The notes: generated by a model not told the origin, from the sequence alone. 64,000 nt of DNA from Bacteroidota bacterium (GCA_016868895.1 VGFK01000003.1:306733-370732); one strand, 5' to 3'; numbered from the stretch's first letter, positions 16,654 through 25,969 are shown. Program-made: numbers and translations.

Positions 16654-18843
16654 ATGGGTAAAACATCACGAACGTTGGCCTGGGTACTATTCGCCATTAG
16701 TATTTTCTCTTTGATACGTGTTCAGTCGCAATCGAAGCTGCAGTGGACCGAAGACGGGCAATCTATTTATTCGATTCGGGAAAATGCACTCGTTACGGAA
16801 TCAGTGATCGATGGATCGGTTGCCACCATCATTGATGCTGCAACGATGGGAAATGAAAAGCTGTTGAGCACCATGGACGATTATGTCTGGTATCCTCAAC
16901 ACCAGCTGCTGCTGGTATTTGCCAATACGGCCAAGGTATGGCGGTACAACACCAAGGGTGATTATTGGCTGTTCAATGCCGTAACAAAAAAATGGCGTCA
17001 ACTGGGGAAAAATCGCCCAGCACAGTCGCTCATGTTTGCCAAGCTTTCACCCGACGGTAAAAAGGCAGCCTATGTTTCGCAGTACAATATCTATCTGGAG
17101 GATCTAACCACTGGCGGGATTACTGCACTCACTTCCGATGGCAATCGCCGCATGATCAATGGCACATTCGATTGGGTTTACGAAGAGGAATTTGCCTGCC
17201 GCGATGGCTTTCGATGGAGTCCCGACAGCAAGCGCATTGCCTTCTGGCAGGTCAATGCAGAAGGTACCAAAGATTTTATGATGATCGATAACACCAGCGA
17301 TATTTACGCCAAGCCAATTCCGGTTGAATATCCAAAAGTGGGGGAGCCACCTTCTGCTGTGCGCATTGGGGTAATCGATATTGGAGCAGCATCCAAAAAA
17401 TGGATGACTGTTCCGGGTGATCTTCGTCAGCACTATATCCCCCGAATGGAGTGGGCGGGAAATGACCAGATCATTCTGCAACAGTTGAATCGCAAGCAAA
17501 ACGAATCGCGTCTTTATCTCGCCAGTGCCGTTACCGGACAATCCAGCGTCATCTATTCAGAGACAGACCCAGCGTGGATTGATATTCTCCCATCTGTTGA
17601 TGAAGATTATGCATATGGAGGATGGGATTGGCTGGACAATGGGAAATCGTTTTTATGGGTAACCGAAAAAGATGGGTGGCGACACGCCTATCGGGTTTCC
17701 CGAAATGGGAAAGAGGAAGTATTGCTGACCAAAGGCAATCATGATGTGATGGAGATTGTCGCGATAAAAGAAAAAGAAGGATACCTCTACTACTATGCTT
17801 CACCTGAGAACGCAACGCAACGGTATCTGTTCCGTACACGATTAGACGGAACTGCATCGCCCGAACACGTCACTCCCCGGGATCAACCCGGAACACATCA
17901 ATATACGCTTTCTCCAACCAGCGACTGGGCCTTTCATAGTTTTACCAATCACAAAGTGCAGTGGACAACTGAAAGCATTACAGTATCGACCCATAAAGAC
18001 GCTACCGGAAAAAGCAAAGTGGATGAGGCCATTCGCGCTTCGAAACTGAAGAATTCTCCAGTGGAGTTTTTCACCATTTCCACCTCACAGAATGTGACCA
18101 TGGATGGATGGATGGTAAAACCGGAGCAATTTGATTCTACCAAAAAATATCCGGTCGTTTTTTATGTGTATACAGAACCTGCGGGCGCAAATGTAAAAGA
18201 TCAGTTTGGAGCAGGCAGAAACAGATTGTATGCCGGAGATATGCGCAAGGATGGCTATATCTATATTTCAATTGACAACCGTGGCACTCCGGTTCCCAAA
18301 GGCCGTGAGTGGCGAAAATCCATTTATCGAAAAATTGGCATTCTCAATATCGATGATCAGGCCGCCGCAGCCCGTGAAATTTTAAAATGGCCGTTTATCG
18401 ATTCCTCCCGGGTTGCGGTATGGGGTTGGTCGGGTGGTGGATCTGCTACCCTGAATCTTTTGTTCAGGTATCCCGACATTTACAAGACAGGGATATCGAT
18501 CGCAGCTGTGGCCAATCAATTGACCTATGATAACATTTACCAGGAACGGTACATGGGATTGCCGCAAGAAAACCGAGAAGATTTCATCAAGGGATCACCC
18601 ATTACGCATGCAAAGGGACTCAAAGGGAAGTTGTTGTATATACATGGAACCGGCGACGATAACGTGCATTATCAGAATGCCGATATGCTCCTCAATGAAT
18701 TGATCAAGCACAACAAGCAATTTCAATTCATGGCCTATCCCAACAGGAGCCACAGCATTTATGAGGGAGAGGGAACCGTTCAGCATTTGTCCACTCTGTA
18801 CACCCGTTTCCTCAAAGAAAATTGTCCACCCGGCCCACGTTGA
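16654..18843 (+). CDS. Dipeptidyl peptidase IV family serine protease (S9B)
   Basis: Exported peptidase (729 aa) removing dipeptides, usually X-Pro, from peptide N-termini. It has a signal peptide (WVLFAISIFSLIRVQSQ), an eight-bladed DPP-IV propeller (residues ~90-470), and a C-terminal alpha/beta hydrolase. The nucleophile Ser is in GWSGGGS, where most relatives have GWSYGG. The Asp is in GTGDDNVHYQN and the His in NRSHSIYEG. The Glu pair of the propeller (WVYEEEF) that binds the peptide N-terminus is present. TAAATTG lies 18 nt before the ATG. Tail-to-tail with the M20 dipeptidase, which could finish degradation of released dipeptides. Confidence 0.93.
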   Translation: MGKTSRTLAWVLFAISIFSLIRVQSQSKLQWTEDGQSIYSIRENALVTESVIDGSVATIIDAATMGNEKLLSTMDDYVWYPQHQLLLVFANTAKVWRYNTKGDYWLFNAVTKKWRQLGKNRPAQSLMFAKLSPDGKKAAYVSQYNIYLEDLTTGGITALTSDGNRRMINGTFDWVYEEEFACRDGFRWSPDSKRIAFWQVNAEGTKDFMMIDNTSDIYAKPIPVEYPKVGEPPSAVRIGVIDIGAASKKWMTVPGDLRQHYIPRMEWAGNDQIILQQLNRKQNESRLYLASAVTGQSSVIYSETDPAWIDILPSVDEDYAYGGWDWLDNGKSFLWVTEKDGWRHAYRVSRNGKEEVLLTKGNHDVMEIVAIKEKEGYLYYYASPENATQRYLFRTRLDGTASPEHVTPRDQPGTHQYTLSPTSDWAFHSFTNHKVQWTTESITVSTHKDATGKSKVDEAIRASKLKNSPVEFFTISTSQNVTMDGWMVKPEQFDSTKKYPVVFYVYTEPAGANVKDQFGAGRNRLYAGDMRKDGYIYISIDNRGTPVPKGREWRKSIYRKIGILNIDDQAAAAREILKWPFIDSSRVAVWGWSGGGSATLNLLFRYPDIYKTGISIAAVANQLTYDNIYQERYMGLPQENREDFIKGSPITHAKGLKGKLLYIHGTGDDNVHYQNADMLLNELIKHNKQFQFMAYPNRSHSIYEGEGTVQHLSTLYTRFLKENCPPGPR

Positions 18844-18872
18844 ATACTTGGCCATCCGAGAAGTGTCACTTG

Positions 18873-20237
18873 TTATTTACTCATCTCTGCGAAGAACTGA
18901 TGAAAATAGGGGATGGTCTCGATGCCTTTATAATAATTATAGAGATCGTATTTTTCGTTGGGAGAATGGAGGTTGTCGCTGTCCAATCCAAATCCCATGA
19001 ATACGATTTTCACCCCCAGCTCTTTTTCAAACAATGAGCAGATGGGAATGCTTCCACCGCCCCGAACCGGAACAGGCGACTTGCCAAACGTTTTTTCAAT
19101 GGCTTTTGCGGCCGCCCGGTATGCAACCGAATCAATGGGAGTGAGATAAGGTTCGCCGCCATGGTGTTCAGTTGTTTTTACATGCACTCCTTTTGGTGCG
19201 ATGTTCTTGAAATGCTCCAGCAGGAGTGCGGTTATTTTTTTTGAAGACTGATTAGGGACTAGCCGCGCAGAGATTTTTGCACTGGCTTTTGAAGGCAATA
19301 CGGTTTTCGATCCTTCCCCGGTGTATCCACCCCAGATGCCGTTGATTTCAAGTGTGGGACGAATACCGGTTCGTTCATTGGTGCTGTACCCTTGTTCACC
19401 ATACACTTCATCGATCCCTAAGTCATTTTTGTATGCTTGCAGATCAAAAGGAGCTTGCGCCATCATTGCACGTTCTTCCTCACTGGCATTCAGCACGTCA
19501 TCGTAAAATCCTGGGATGGTAATGCGATTGTGTTCATCAAAACAAGATGCAATCATTTTTGCAAGTACGGTTGCCGGGTTGGCAACTGCACCACCGTAGA
19601 CACCACTGTGCAGATCCCGGTTGGGACCGGTTACTTCTACTTCAATGTAGCTGAGTCCCCTGACACCGGTATCAATCGACGGGGTATCCATGCTGATCAT
19701 GGCCGTATCGCTGATCAGAACAACATCCGCTTTGAGCAGCGACTGATGCGTGGCAAGAAAATCTGCAAGATGGGGTGAGCCAATTTCTTCTTCACCTTCA
19801 ATGCAAAATTTTATGTTGGTGAAAAGCATGTTGTGCTTCACCATTAGTTCCAATGCTTTTACATGCATGTAAAATTGTCCCTTGTCATCACAGGCCCCAC
19901 GTGCAAAAATTTTACCATCTTTTATGATAGGGTCAAAGGGACCGCTGTGCCACAATTCAAGCGGGTCAGCGGGTTGTACATCGTAATGGCCATAGACCAG
20001 TACTGTTGGGAAGGAGGGATCGACCAACTTCTCACCGTACACAATGGGATGTCCTGCAGTGGTAATGACCTCTGCTTTGTCGGCTCCAGCCAGCAACAGC
20101 GACTGCTTCACCGCTTCAGCACACGCATGCATATCCGGTGTGTGTTCGGTCTTGGCTGAAATGGAGGGGATCCTCAATACATCCAAGAGTTCATGCAGGA
20201 ATCGTTGCTTGTTGTTTTCAATGTAAGTAGTCAGCAT
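18873..20237 (-). CDS. M20 family metallo-dipeptidase
   Basis: Cytoplasmic di-zinc dipeptidase (454 aa; no signal peptide). Metal ligands and catalytic residues are seen in VYGHYDVQP (His and Asp), RGACDDKGQ (bridging Asp), IEGEEEIGSPHL (Glu-Glu) and LISDTAMIS, with the last His near LHSPNEKYD. The lid/dimerisation domain spans roughly residues 190-350. The family includes carnosine dipeptidase-like enzymes. It lies downstream of the sod gene across a 163-bp gap that holds an imperfect hairpin. Substrate unknown. Confidence 0.92.
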   Translation of the reverse strand: MLTTYIENNKQRFLHELLDVLRIPSISAKTEHTPDMHACAEAVKQSLLLAGADKAEVITTAGHPIVYGEKLVDPSFPTVLVYGHYDVQPADPLELWHSGPFDPIIKDGKIFARGACDDKGQFYMHVKALELMVKHNMLFTNIKFCIEGEEEIGSPHLADFLATHQSLLKADVVLISDTAMISMDTPSIDTGVRGLSYIEVEVTGPNRDLHSGVYGGAVANPATVLAKMIASCFDEHNRITIPGFYDDVLNASEEERAMMAQAPFDLQAYKNDLGIDEVYGEQGYSTNERTGIRPTLEINGIWGGYTGEGSKTVLPSKASAKISARLVPNQSSKKITALLLEHFKNIAPKGVHVKTTEHHGGEPYLTPIDSVAYRAAAKAIEKTFGKSPVPVRGGGSIPICSLFEKELGVKIVFMGFGLDSDNLHSPNEKYDLYNYYKGIETIPYFHQFFAEMSK

Positions 20238-20339
20238 AGTTTAATGTGTTATTGATACACAATAGGTAATCTAAAATTCGCTAAAAATTTTTTTGATTCA
20301 AATCCATCCCTATATTTGATTCACGATTGCGTGTCATTC

Positions 20340-20394
20340 TTCAGCCTTTGTGAGTCCAGTTGTCTAGTCGCAACAGGTATTTGCAGAGGCTGAA
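20340..20394. other. Imperfect two-step hairpin between sod and the M20 dipeptidase gene
   Basis: TTCAGCCTTTG (20340-20350) pairs with CAGAGGCTGAA (20384-20394): 11 bp with one G-U. After an internal loop, CC-A-GTTG (20356-20362) pairs with CAAC-A-GG (20371-20377) around an 8-nt loop. No T-run follows, so it is not a standard terminator. It may be an mRNA stability element, a binding site or a dispersed repeat. Confidence 0.4.
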
Positions 20395-20400
20395 TCTATT

Positions 20401-21129
20401 TTAGGGCATGCGCTTCATGCCCAGCTGCAACTGTTGTTCTACCGCGTCCCAGTTCACCAGTCCAAACCAATTGCTCACATAATCCGCTCTCCTGTTCTGG
20501 TACTTTAAATAATAGGCATGTTCCCAAACATCCAATCCCAGCAGTGGAATTCCTTTGATTGGAGACAGATCCATCAGGGGATTGTCCTGATTGGGTGTTG
20601 ATCCTATCTGCAGGTGTTTGTTTGCATCCAGGTAGATCCAGGCCCATCCGCTCCCAAAGCGCGTCATTGCGGCTTCGGTCAAGCGGGATTTCATCTGATC
20701 GTAGCCGCCCAGATCCCGCTGAATGGCTTCTTTCAGTGGGCCATCCTGCAGTGATCCCCCGGCAGGACGCATGGATTTCCAGAACAATTCATGGTTGTAG
20801 TGACCGCCACCATTGTTGCGCATTTTCATGCTGTACTGTGAAATAGTGTTCATCAATTGTTCCAAGTTGGATTGTCCAGTTTTCGCTTCAGCGGCATACG
20901 CATCATTCAAGTTCTTGGTGTATGCAGCAGCATGCTTGGTGTAGTGAATTTCCATGGTGAGTGCATCAATCATGGGTTCCAGTGCACCATAAGCATAAGG
21001 AAGTGGATCTTGCTTAAATTGGGCGGACTGAGTAGTTGCTGCAGCGAAAGCAAATGGGTGATGTGCCGACAATCCAGCTGCAGTGGCCAACGCGCTGTTT
21101 CGAATAAACGTTCTTCTATTTGCTTTCAT
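20401..21129 (-). CDS. Fe/Mn superoxide dismutase with Tat signal
   Basis: Converts superoxide to peroxide and oxygen (242 aa). All four metal ligands are visible: His in MEIHYTKH, His in YNHELFW, and Asp and His in LDVWEHAYY. The N-terminus carries a twin-arginine signal (NRRTFIRNSALATAAGLS), unusual for a family that is mostly cytoplasmic, so the enzyme should act in the periplasm. The ATG at 21129 overlaps the end of the LptF/G gene by 14 bp, placing it third in a minus-strand operon. The in-frame TTG at 21135 is less likely as start. Confidence 0.92.
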   Translation of the reverse strand: MKANRRTFIRNSALATAAGLSAHHPFAFAAATTQSAQFKQDPLPYAYGALEPMIDALTMEIHYTKHAAAYTKNLNDAYAAEAKTGQSNLEQLMNTISQYSMKMRNNGGGHYNHELFWKSMRPAGGSLQDGPLKEAIQRDLGGYDQMKSRLTEAAMTRFGSGWAWIYLDANKHLQIGSTPNQDNPLMDLSPIKGIPLLGLDVWEHAYYLKYQNRRADYVSNWFGLVNWDAVEQQLQLGMKRMP

Positions 21130-22561
21130 GTTCAATTATTTTTTTTCGGGTGAGTGAGCTTCGGATCTTGCGGAAAAGGCGGAAATAAAATTCATTGTTG
21201 AAAAGCTGGGAATCGTTCATGGCTTTGTACACCAGAAAGCAGCCTATCGGTAATAACACCAGGCTGGGTAGCCAAATTCCAAAGAAAGGACTCATCACTT
21301 CTTGTCGCACAAATTTTTCACCAAACATGTTCAGCAGGTGGAAGACAAGAAAAAACGAAACGGCCACCACCAGCGGCATTCCGAGTCCACCTTTGCGAAT
21401 GATGGATCCCAGTGGGGCCCCGATTACAAAAAGAACGATGCAGGCAAAGGAGAGCGAAAATTTTTTATGCCATTCAATTTGATGCAACCGCAGGTCAAAA
21501 CTTCGCGATGCATAGTCCTCAACAATTAGTTGATTGGCGCTCTTCATGATGTTCAGCTTATCCGCCGCACGGTTATAGACTAAGTTGATGGTTGAATCGG
21601 GCAAGCGATCAAAATAGCTTTTGACTGCTTTTTTTGGTGGATGACTGGTCCAGCCGTTTTGAAGCGGACCGGCATACATCAATTGTGACATCACTTCTTT
21701 GCTGGTTCGTTCAGTTTTTAGCAACCTGATATCCTTGTTTATGGAATCAGTTGCTTTCTGAAGTTGCCGCACATTCAGCATTTGATAGCTTCTCTTGAAC
21801 ATGCTGTCTGGCGTTTTCATGACATCAAAAGAACTGAGGTCAAACGATTTTTTATATTTGGTAAAACCCAGTCGGTAATAATCCGTCTCTTTAGTATTGT
21901 AAGGACCATTTTCCTGATACCGCCATCCGTTCTCGAGGTCAAATTCTAAAAATTTTTTATCCTCGCTTACCCTCATCACGCCTTTCTCCGCAAGAATGAT
22001 ATTGTCTTGCAGCGAGTATTGATTTTCGTAAATGATCACATCCCGAATGGTATTGCCATCGGGATCTTTATGGCCCACTTTGATGGCAAATCCTGGCAGC
22101 TTATCATAAAAAATTCCTTCTTTGATATCGAAGGCCGGTTTGGCTACACGAATATCATAGAGCATGGTTGTGAACTTTAGATTCGCCACCGGCATTACGT
22201 AGTTGGAGATCACGAATGCTCCTGTTGCAATGAAAAATGCCGCAACGAGCAATGGCTGCATGAACCGAAGCAGGGGAATCCCTGCCGATTTAATGGCAAC
22301 CAGTTCAAAACTTTCTCCAAGGTTGCCAAAGGTCATGATCGAGGAGAGCAAAATAGAAATGGGCAGTGAATAGGGGATCACCGTGACGGAAACGTATCCG
22401 GTCAGTTCCAGGATATCCAGGAAGTCGAGCCCCTTTCCAACCAGGTCATCGATGTACTTCCAAAAGAATTGCATCACCAATACAAAAAGCGCGATGAAAA
22501 ACGTAGCAATGAATGGCCCAATGAATGCCTTGAGAATGAGTGTATCGAGCTTCTTGATCAT
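21116..22561 (-). CDS. LptF/LptG family permease (YjgP/YjgQ)
   Basis: Inner-membrane subunit of the LPS exporter (481 aa). Two N-terminal and neighbouring spans (FIGPFIATFFIALFVLVMQF; VIPYSLPISILLSSIMTFG) and C-terminal spans (FSLSFACIVLFVIGAPLGS; LVVAVSFFLVFHLLNMFG; LPSLVLLPIGCFLVY) flank a periplasmic jellyroll domain at ~residues 110-340. GNLGESFELVAIKSAGI is the family signature near the coupling helix. The ATG at 22561 is used; an in-frame TTG lies 6 nt upstream. The gene follows the START-like gene by 2 bp. One sequence cannot tell F from G. Confidence 0.9.
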   Translation of the reverse strand: MIKKLDTLILKAFIGPFIATFFIALFVLVMQFFWKYIDDLVGKGLDFLDILELTGYVSVTVIPYSLPISILLSSIMTFGNLGESFELVAIKSAGIPLLRFMQPLLVAAFFIATGAFVISNYVMPVANLKFTTMLYDIRVAKPAFDIKEGIFYDKLPGFAIKVGHKDPDGNTIRDVIIYENQYSLQDNIILAEKGVMRVSEDKKFLEFDLENGWRYQENGPYNTKETDYYRLGFTKYKKSFDLSSFDVMKTPDSMFKRSYQMLNVRQLQKATDSINKDIRLLKTERTSKEVMSQLMYAGPLQNGWTSHPPKKAVKSYFDRLPDSTINLVYNRAADKLNIMKSANQLIVEDYASRSFDLRLHQIEWHKKFSLSFACIVLFVIGAPLGSIIRKGGLGMPLVVAVSFFLVFHLLNMFGEKFVRQEVMSPFFGIWLPSLVLLPIGCFLVYKAMNDSQLFNNEFYFRLFRKIRSSLTRKKIIEHESK

Positions 22562-22563
22562 GA

Positions 22564-22941
22564 TCAATTTCCCAATCGGTGGAATAGATCGTACACCTGT
22601 ACATCCCAGAGCCGGGTCTGGTCGGCAATATCTTTTTTCTCCGCAAAGTCTTTGATCACCAAGATGGTTTGGCTGCTGACTTCCGACTTTTCGATGGAGA
22701 ATTCAAAGTATTCGTTTTGGGGGGCATGGGTCCATCGGAAACGGATGTACTTAACTTGTTCCATTTCCAGGACTTCTGCTTTATCGGTTGAGCCATTCCA
22801 GGAAAAACTAAAGACGGTGTCTCGCTCGTCTACTTTATCCGCAAACCATTCCTGCAATCCGGCCGGCGTAGAAAGGAATTCAAACAGGATATTTGGGGAA
22901 CACCTCACAGGATACTCTATAGAAAACAATTGTTTACTCAT
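22564..22941 (-). CDS. START/AHSA1-like domain protein
   Basis: A 125-aa protein filling one START-like (SRPBCC) fold: FSIEYPVRCSPNILFEFLST at the start, PAGLQEWFADKV, then beta strands (KAEVLEMEQVKYIRFRWTHA) and a C-terminal helix (LWDVQVYDLFHRLGN). Ligand and role are unknown; this short form is common in Bacteroidota. It is first in an operon with LptF/G and the exported SOD. TATAATTG on the minus strand at 22983-22990 is a possible -7 box 41 nt upstream. Confidence 0.75.
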   Translation of the reverse strand: MSKQLFSIEYPVRCSPNILFEFLSTPAGLQEWFADKVDERDTVFSFSWNGSTDKAEVLEMEQVKYIRFRWTHAPQNEYFEFSIEKSEVSSQTILVIKDFAEKKDIADQTRLWDVQVYDLFHRLGN

Positions 22942-23141
22942 GGTTGTATTTTTTCATGCTACTCCAGTCTGCCCGCACCGTGCAATTATAGAAAAACTTC
23001 GTAATTGAAAAAATATAATTTAGCCTTTGTTTCCAACTTTTTACGTGGGATTTTCCCCATAGCTTAACAATAATTTCACTATTGCAGCGTTTAGGATTGA
23101 CCGGGTTTTCTCGGCAAACTATAAACCCTACCCCCATGAGC

Positions 23142-24002
23142 ATGCGCCAGTTGCGTATTGGTAAGTCGATTACCAACCGTGAAGCCCCCAGTCTGGAGAA
23201 GTATTTCACCGACATTTCCAAAGTAGAAATGATATCTGCCGATCAGGAAGCCGAGTTGGCCAAACGCATCCGCAAAGGGGATCAGTCGGTCGTAGACCGC
23301 CTCACCCGTGCCAACCTGCGTTTCGTAGTTTCGGTGGCCAAGCAATATCAGTTTCAGGGATTGTCTCTTTCCGATTTGATCAATGAGGGGAACCTCGGAC
23401 TCATTCGCGCTGCGAAAAAATTCGATGAAACAAAAGGTTTCCGATTCATTTCTTATGCCGTGTGGTGGATTCGTCAGAGCATCATGCAGGCATTGGCCGA
23501 TCAAGCCCGCATCGTTCGCATCCCCATGAATAAAGTGGGTGTAAATGGTCGTATCTCCAAAGTAGCTCAGCAATTGGAGCAGGATTTTGAGCGCGAACCA
23601 ACGGTGGAGGAAATTTCAGAATACCTCGATATGGAAGTGGAAGAAGTTGCTTCCTCTCTAAATTTCAATAATAAGCACCTGAGTCTGGATTCACCGCTCG
23701 GTGAAGAAGGGGATAGAACCATGGTGGACATCATGGAAAATGAGAATGCGGATCCTACCGATTTGGAAAGCCATCAGTCGTCGATGCACTTTGAAATCGA
23801 GCTGGCCCTCAACAGCCTTCCTGAAAAACAGCGGAAAGTTTTGCAATGCCTGTACGGGATTGGAATGGATCGTCCGATGGGGATGGAAGACATCGGGGAG
23901 CAGTTCAATCTCACCCGTGAACGGGTTCGGCAGATCAGGGACCAGGCACTGATGACGCTGCGGCGCCAGCAGCAGACGGTTCGACTCCGTGCTTTTCTTT
24001 AG
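23142..24002 (+). CDS. rpoD: Primary RNA polymerase sigma factor
   Basis: Directs RNA polymerase to housekeeping promoters (286 aa, the short form usual in Bacteroidota, without the large region 1.1). Region 1.2 is APSLEKYFTDISKVE. Region 2 is RANLRFVVSVAKQYQFQGLS, DLINEGNLGLIRAAKKFD and YAVWWIRQSIMQA. Region 3 follows, and region 4.2 is MEDIGEQFNLTRERVRQIRD. The ATG at 23142 gives the family start MRQLRIGKSITNRE; ATGs at 23136 and further upstream are also in frame. It very likely recognises the TAnnTTTG boxes seen across the window. Divergent from the START-like gene. Confidence 0.95.
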   Translation: MRQLRIGKSITNREAPSLEKYFTDISKVEMISADQEAELAKRIRKGDQSVVDRLTRANLRFVVSVAKQYQFQGLSLSDLINEGNLGLIRAAKKFDETKGFRFISYAVWWIRQSIMQALADQARIVRIPMNKVGVNGRISKVAQQLEQDFEREPTVEEISEYLDMEVEEVASSLNFNNKHLSLDSPLGEEGDRTMVDIMENENADPTDLESHQSSMHFEIELALNSLPEKQRKVLQCLYGIGMDRPMGMEDIGEQFNLTRERVRQIRDQALMTLRRQQQTVRLRAFL

Positions 24003-24026
24003 ACGTTAAGGCTTCATCATATTCGT

Positions 24027-24034
24027 TAACTTTG
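24027..24034 (+). promoter_or_regulatory. Putative -7 box of ffh (TAACTTTG)
   Basis: An exact TAnnTTTG match 21 nt before the ffh ATG. It lies inside the left arm of the hairpin at 24028-24050, so promoter and hairpin overlap. No -33 TTG was found at the usual distance. Confidence 0.45.
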
Positions 24035-24055
24035 CCCCCCAGGCAAAGTTTTTTT
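24028..24055 (+). terminator. Hairpin with T-run between rpoD and ffh
   Basis: AACTTTGCC (24028-24036) pairs perfectly with GGCAAAGTT (24042-24050) around a 5-nt loop, followed by T's up to the ATG at 24056. It has the form of an intrinsic terminator for rpoD, but the stem is only 9 bp and moderately GC-rich, and the T-run touches the ffh start codon. Confidence 0.5.
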
Positions 24056-25372
24056 ATGTTCGAACAGCTCAGTGAGAAAATAGCATCGGCCTTTAAGCAA
24101 ATCAAAGGAGAGGGCCGCATCACGGATCTCAACATCGCCAATACCGTAAAGGATATCCGCAAGGCCTTGTTGGATGCTGACGTGAATTTTAAAATCGCTA
24201 AGGAATTTACCGATTCCGTCAAGGAAAAGGCTTTGGGGCAAAAAGTACTGCAAGCGGTGAGTCCCGGTCAGCAAATGATCAAAATTGTTCAGGACGAACT
24301 CACTTCCCTGATGGGCGGCACTGCCACCGATCTGAACCTCTCGGGCAATCCTACCATCATCCTGATCGCTGGTCTGCAAGGTTCGGGTAAAACCACCTTT
24401 AGCGGTAAACTGGCCAATTTTTTAAAAACCAAAAAAGGGAAATCACCGCTGCTCGTGGCAGGCGACGTCTACCGTCCCGCCGCCATCGATCAACTCAAGG
24501 TGCTGGGTGAACAAATCGGAATCGATGTATTCGCTGAACCGGAAAACAAAGATCCCCGACAAATTGCTGAACACGCGTTGCAGTTTGCTCGCTCCAATAA
24601 TAAGAATGTAATCATCGTGGATACCGCTGGCCGATTGGCCATTGATGAAGTGATGATGAATGAAGTGGCAGGACTCAAACAATTTCTGCAGCCAGCGGAA
24701 ATCCTGTTTGTAGTGGATGCCATGATTGGTCAGGATGCCGTCAATACCGCCAAGGCCTTCAATGAGCGACTCGATTTCACGGGGGTGGTCTTGACCAAAA
24801 TGGATGGCGATACACGGGGCGGTGCCGCGCTTTCGGTCAAATACACGGTTAAGAAGCCCATCAAGTTCGTCAGCAATGGCGAAAAAATGGAAACCCTCGA
24901 TGTGTTTTACCCCGAGCGGATGGCGCAACGGATCCTTGGCATGGGAGATATTGCTTCATTGGTTGAAAAAGCCCAGGCCCAGTTTGACGAAGAGCAGGCA
25001 AAGAAACTGGAGAAAAAGATTCGTAAAAACCAGTTTGACTTTCAGGATTTTCTGGATCAGTTGCAGCAAATCAAGAAAATGGGTAATCTGAAGGACCTGA
25101 TGGGCATGATTCCCGGAATGGGGAAGGCCATGAAAGACATCGAAATCAGCGACGATTCCTTCAAAGGAGTAGAAGCCATTATCAGCTCCATGACCCCGTT
25201 TGAACGGTCCAATCCGGATAAAATTGACCCCAGCCGCAAAAAGCGAATTGCCAAGGGATGCGGTCGCGACATGAACGAAATCAATCAGTTTTTCAAGCAG
25301 TTCGATCAAATGAAACAAATGATGAAGGGCATGAGCAACATGCCCGCCATGCCTCGGTTTGGCCGCAGATGA
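24056..25372 (+). CDS. ffh: Signal recognition particle protein Ffh
   Basis: SRP54 GTPase that, with 4.5S RNA, brings membrane proteins to FtsY and the translocon (438 aa). N domain at residues 1-~85; G domain with GLQGSGKTTFSGKLA (G1), VDTAGRLAID (G3) and LTKMDGDTRGG (G4). The methionine-rich M domain follows (MGMIPGMGKAM; KQMMKGMSNMPAMPRF), which binds signal peptide and RNA. The ATG at 24056 gives the usual start MFEQLSEKIASAFK; the TTG at 24032 lies inside the promoter/hairpin. Confidence 0.97.
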   Translation: MFEQLSEKIASAFKQIKGEGRITDLNIANTVKDIRKALLDADVNFKIAKEFTDSVKEKALGQKVLQAVSPGQQMIKIVQDELTSLMGGTATDLNLSGNPTIILIAGLQGSGKTTFSGKLANFLKTKKGKSPLLVAGDVYRPAAIDQLKVLGEQIGIDVFAEPENKDPRQIAEHALQFARSNNKNVIIVDTAGRLAIDEVMMNEVAGLKQFLQPAEILFVVDAMIGQDAVNTAKAFNERLDFTGVVLTKMDGDTRGGAALSVKYTVKKPIKFVSNGEKMETLDVFYPERMAQRILGMGDIASLVEKAQAQFDEEQAKKLEKKIRKNQFDFQDFLDQLQQIKKMGNLKDLMGMIPGMGKAMKDIEISDDSFKGVEAIISSMTPFERSNPDKIDPSRKKRIAKGCGRDMNEINQFFKQFDQMKQMMKGMSNMPAMPRFGRR

Positions 25373-25393
25373 CCGATATCAGGTGGCTGGATT

Positions 25394-25423
25394 TTGATAT
25401 TTCACCCCTTTATGTTACTTTTG
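25394..25423 (+). promoter_or_regulatory. Promoter of rpsP-rimM: -33 TTG and -7 TACTTTTG
   Basis: TTG (25394-25396), exactly 19 nt of spacer, then TACTTTTG (25416-25423): the best complete match to the Bacteroidota housekeeping promoter in the window. The predicted transcript would have a leader of about 50 nt before rpsP. Confidence 0.7.
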
Positions 25424-25476
25424 TCGCCCGTTAGAAATTTTATTGTTTAATCACCCACTAAAAATTTTAATTTTTT

Positions 25477-25941
25477 ATGGCTGTTAAGATCAGACTCCAG
25501 CGTCATGGGAGCAAAAAAAGACCTTTCTACTTTATCGTGGTAGCAGACGTCCGTGCACCCCGCGATGGTAAATTCATCCAGAAAATCGGAACCTACAATC
25601 CACTGACGCATCCTGCGACGGTGTTGATTGATCGTCAGAAAGCACTCGAGTGGATGGGCAATGGTGCGCAACCTACTGACACGGTTCGCAAGATCCTGTC
25701 TTCAAAAGGAGTGCTGTTCCTCAAGCACCTGTTGCGCGGAGTGAACCTCGGATTGTTCGATCATGCCACTGCCATGAACAAGTTTGAGAGCTGGCACCAG
25801 GAGCAGGAAGCCAAGATCCGTGCGCGTCAGGAAGCTGCTGCAAAAGAACGCCGCCAGCGTCGTGCCACATCACGCACTGCACCTCGTCCCGTTAAAGTGG
25901 AGGCCGCTCCAACCCAGGATGAGCAACCCGCAGCTGAATAA
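25477..25941 (+). CDS. rpsP: 30S ribosomal protein S16
   Basis: Small-subunit protein S16 (154 aa). The conserved core is at residues 1-~85 ([40 protein letters not shown] is its start, seen in several pieces). An added alanine-, arginine- and glutamine-rich tail of about 65 residues is usual in this phylum and roughly doubles the E. coli length. It precedes rimM in one transcript, with an intervening terminator-like hairpin at 25970-25993. Confidence 0.97.
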   Translation: MAVKIRLQRHGSKKRPFYFIVVADVRAPRDGKFIQKIGTYNPLTHPATVLIDRQKALEWMGNGAQPTDTVRKILSSKGVLFLKHLLRGVNLGLFDHATAMNKFESWHQEQEAKIRARQEAAAKERRQRRATSRTAPRPVKVEAAPTQDEQPAAE

Positions 25942-25969
25942 GAATATCGCTCATGAGAATACACAAAAG

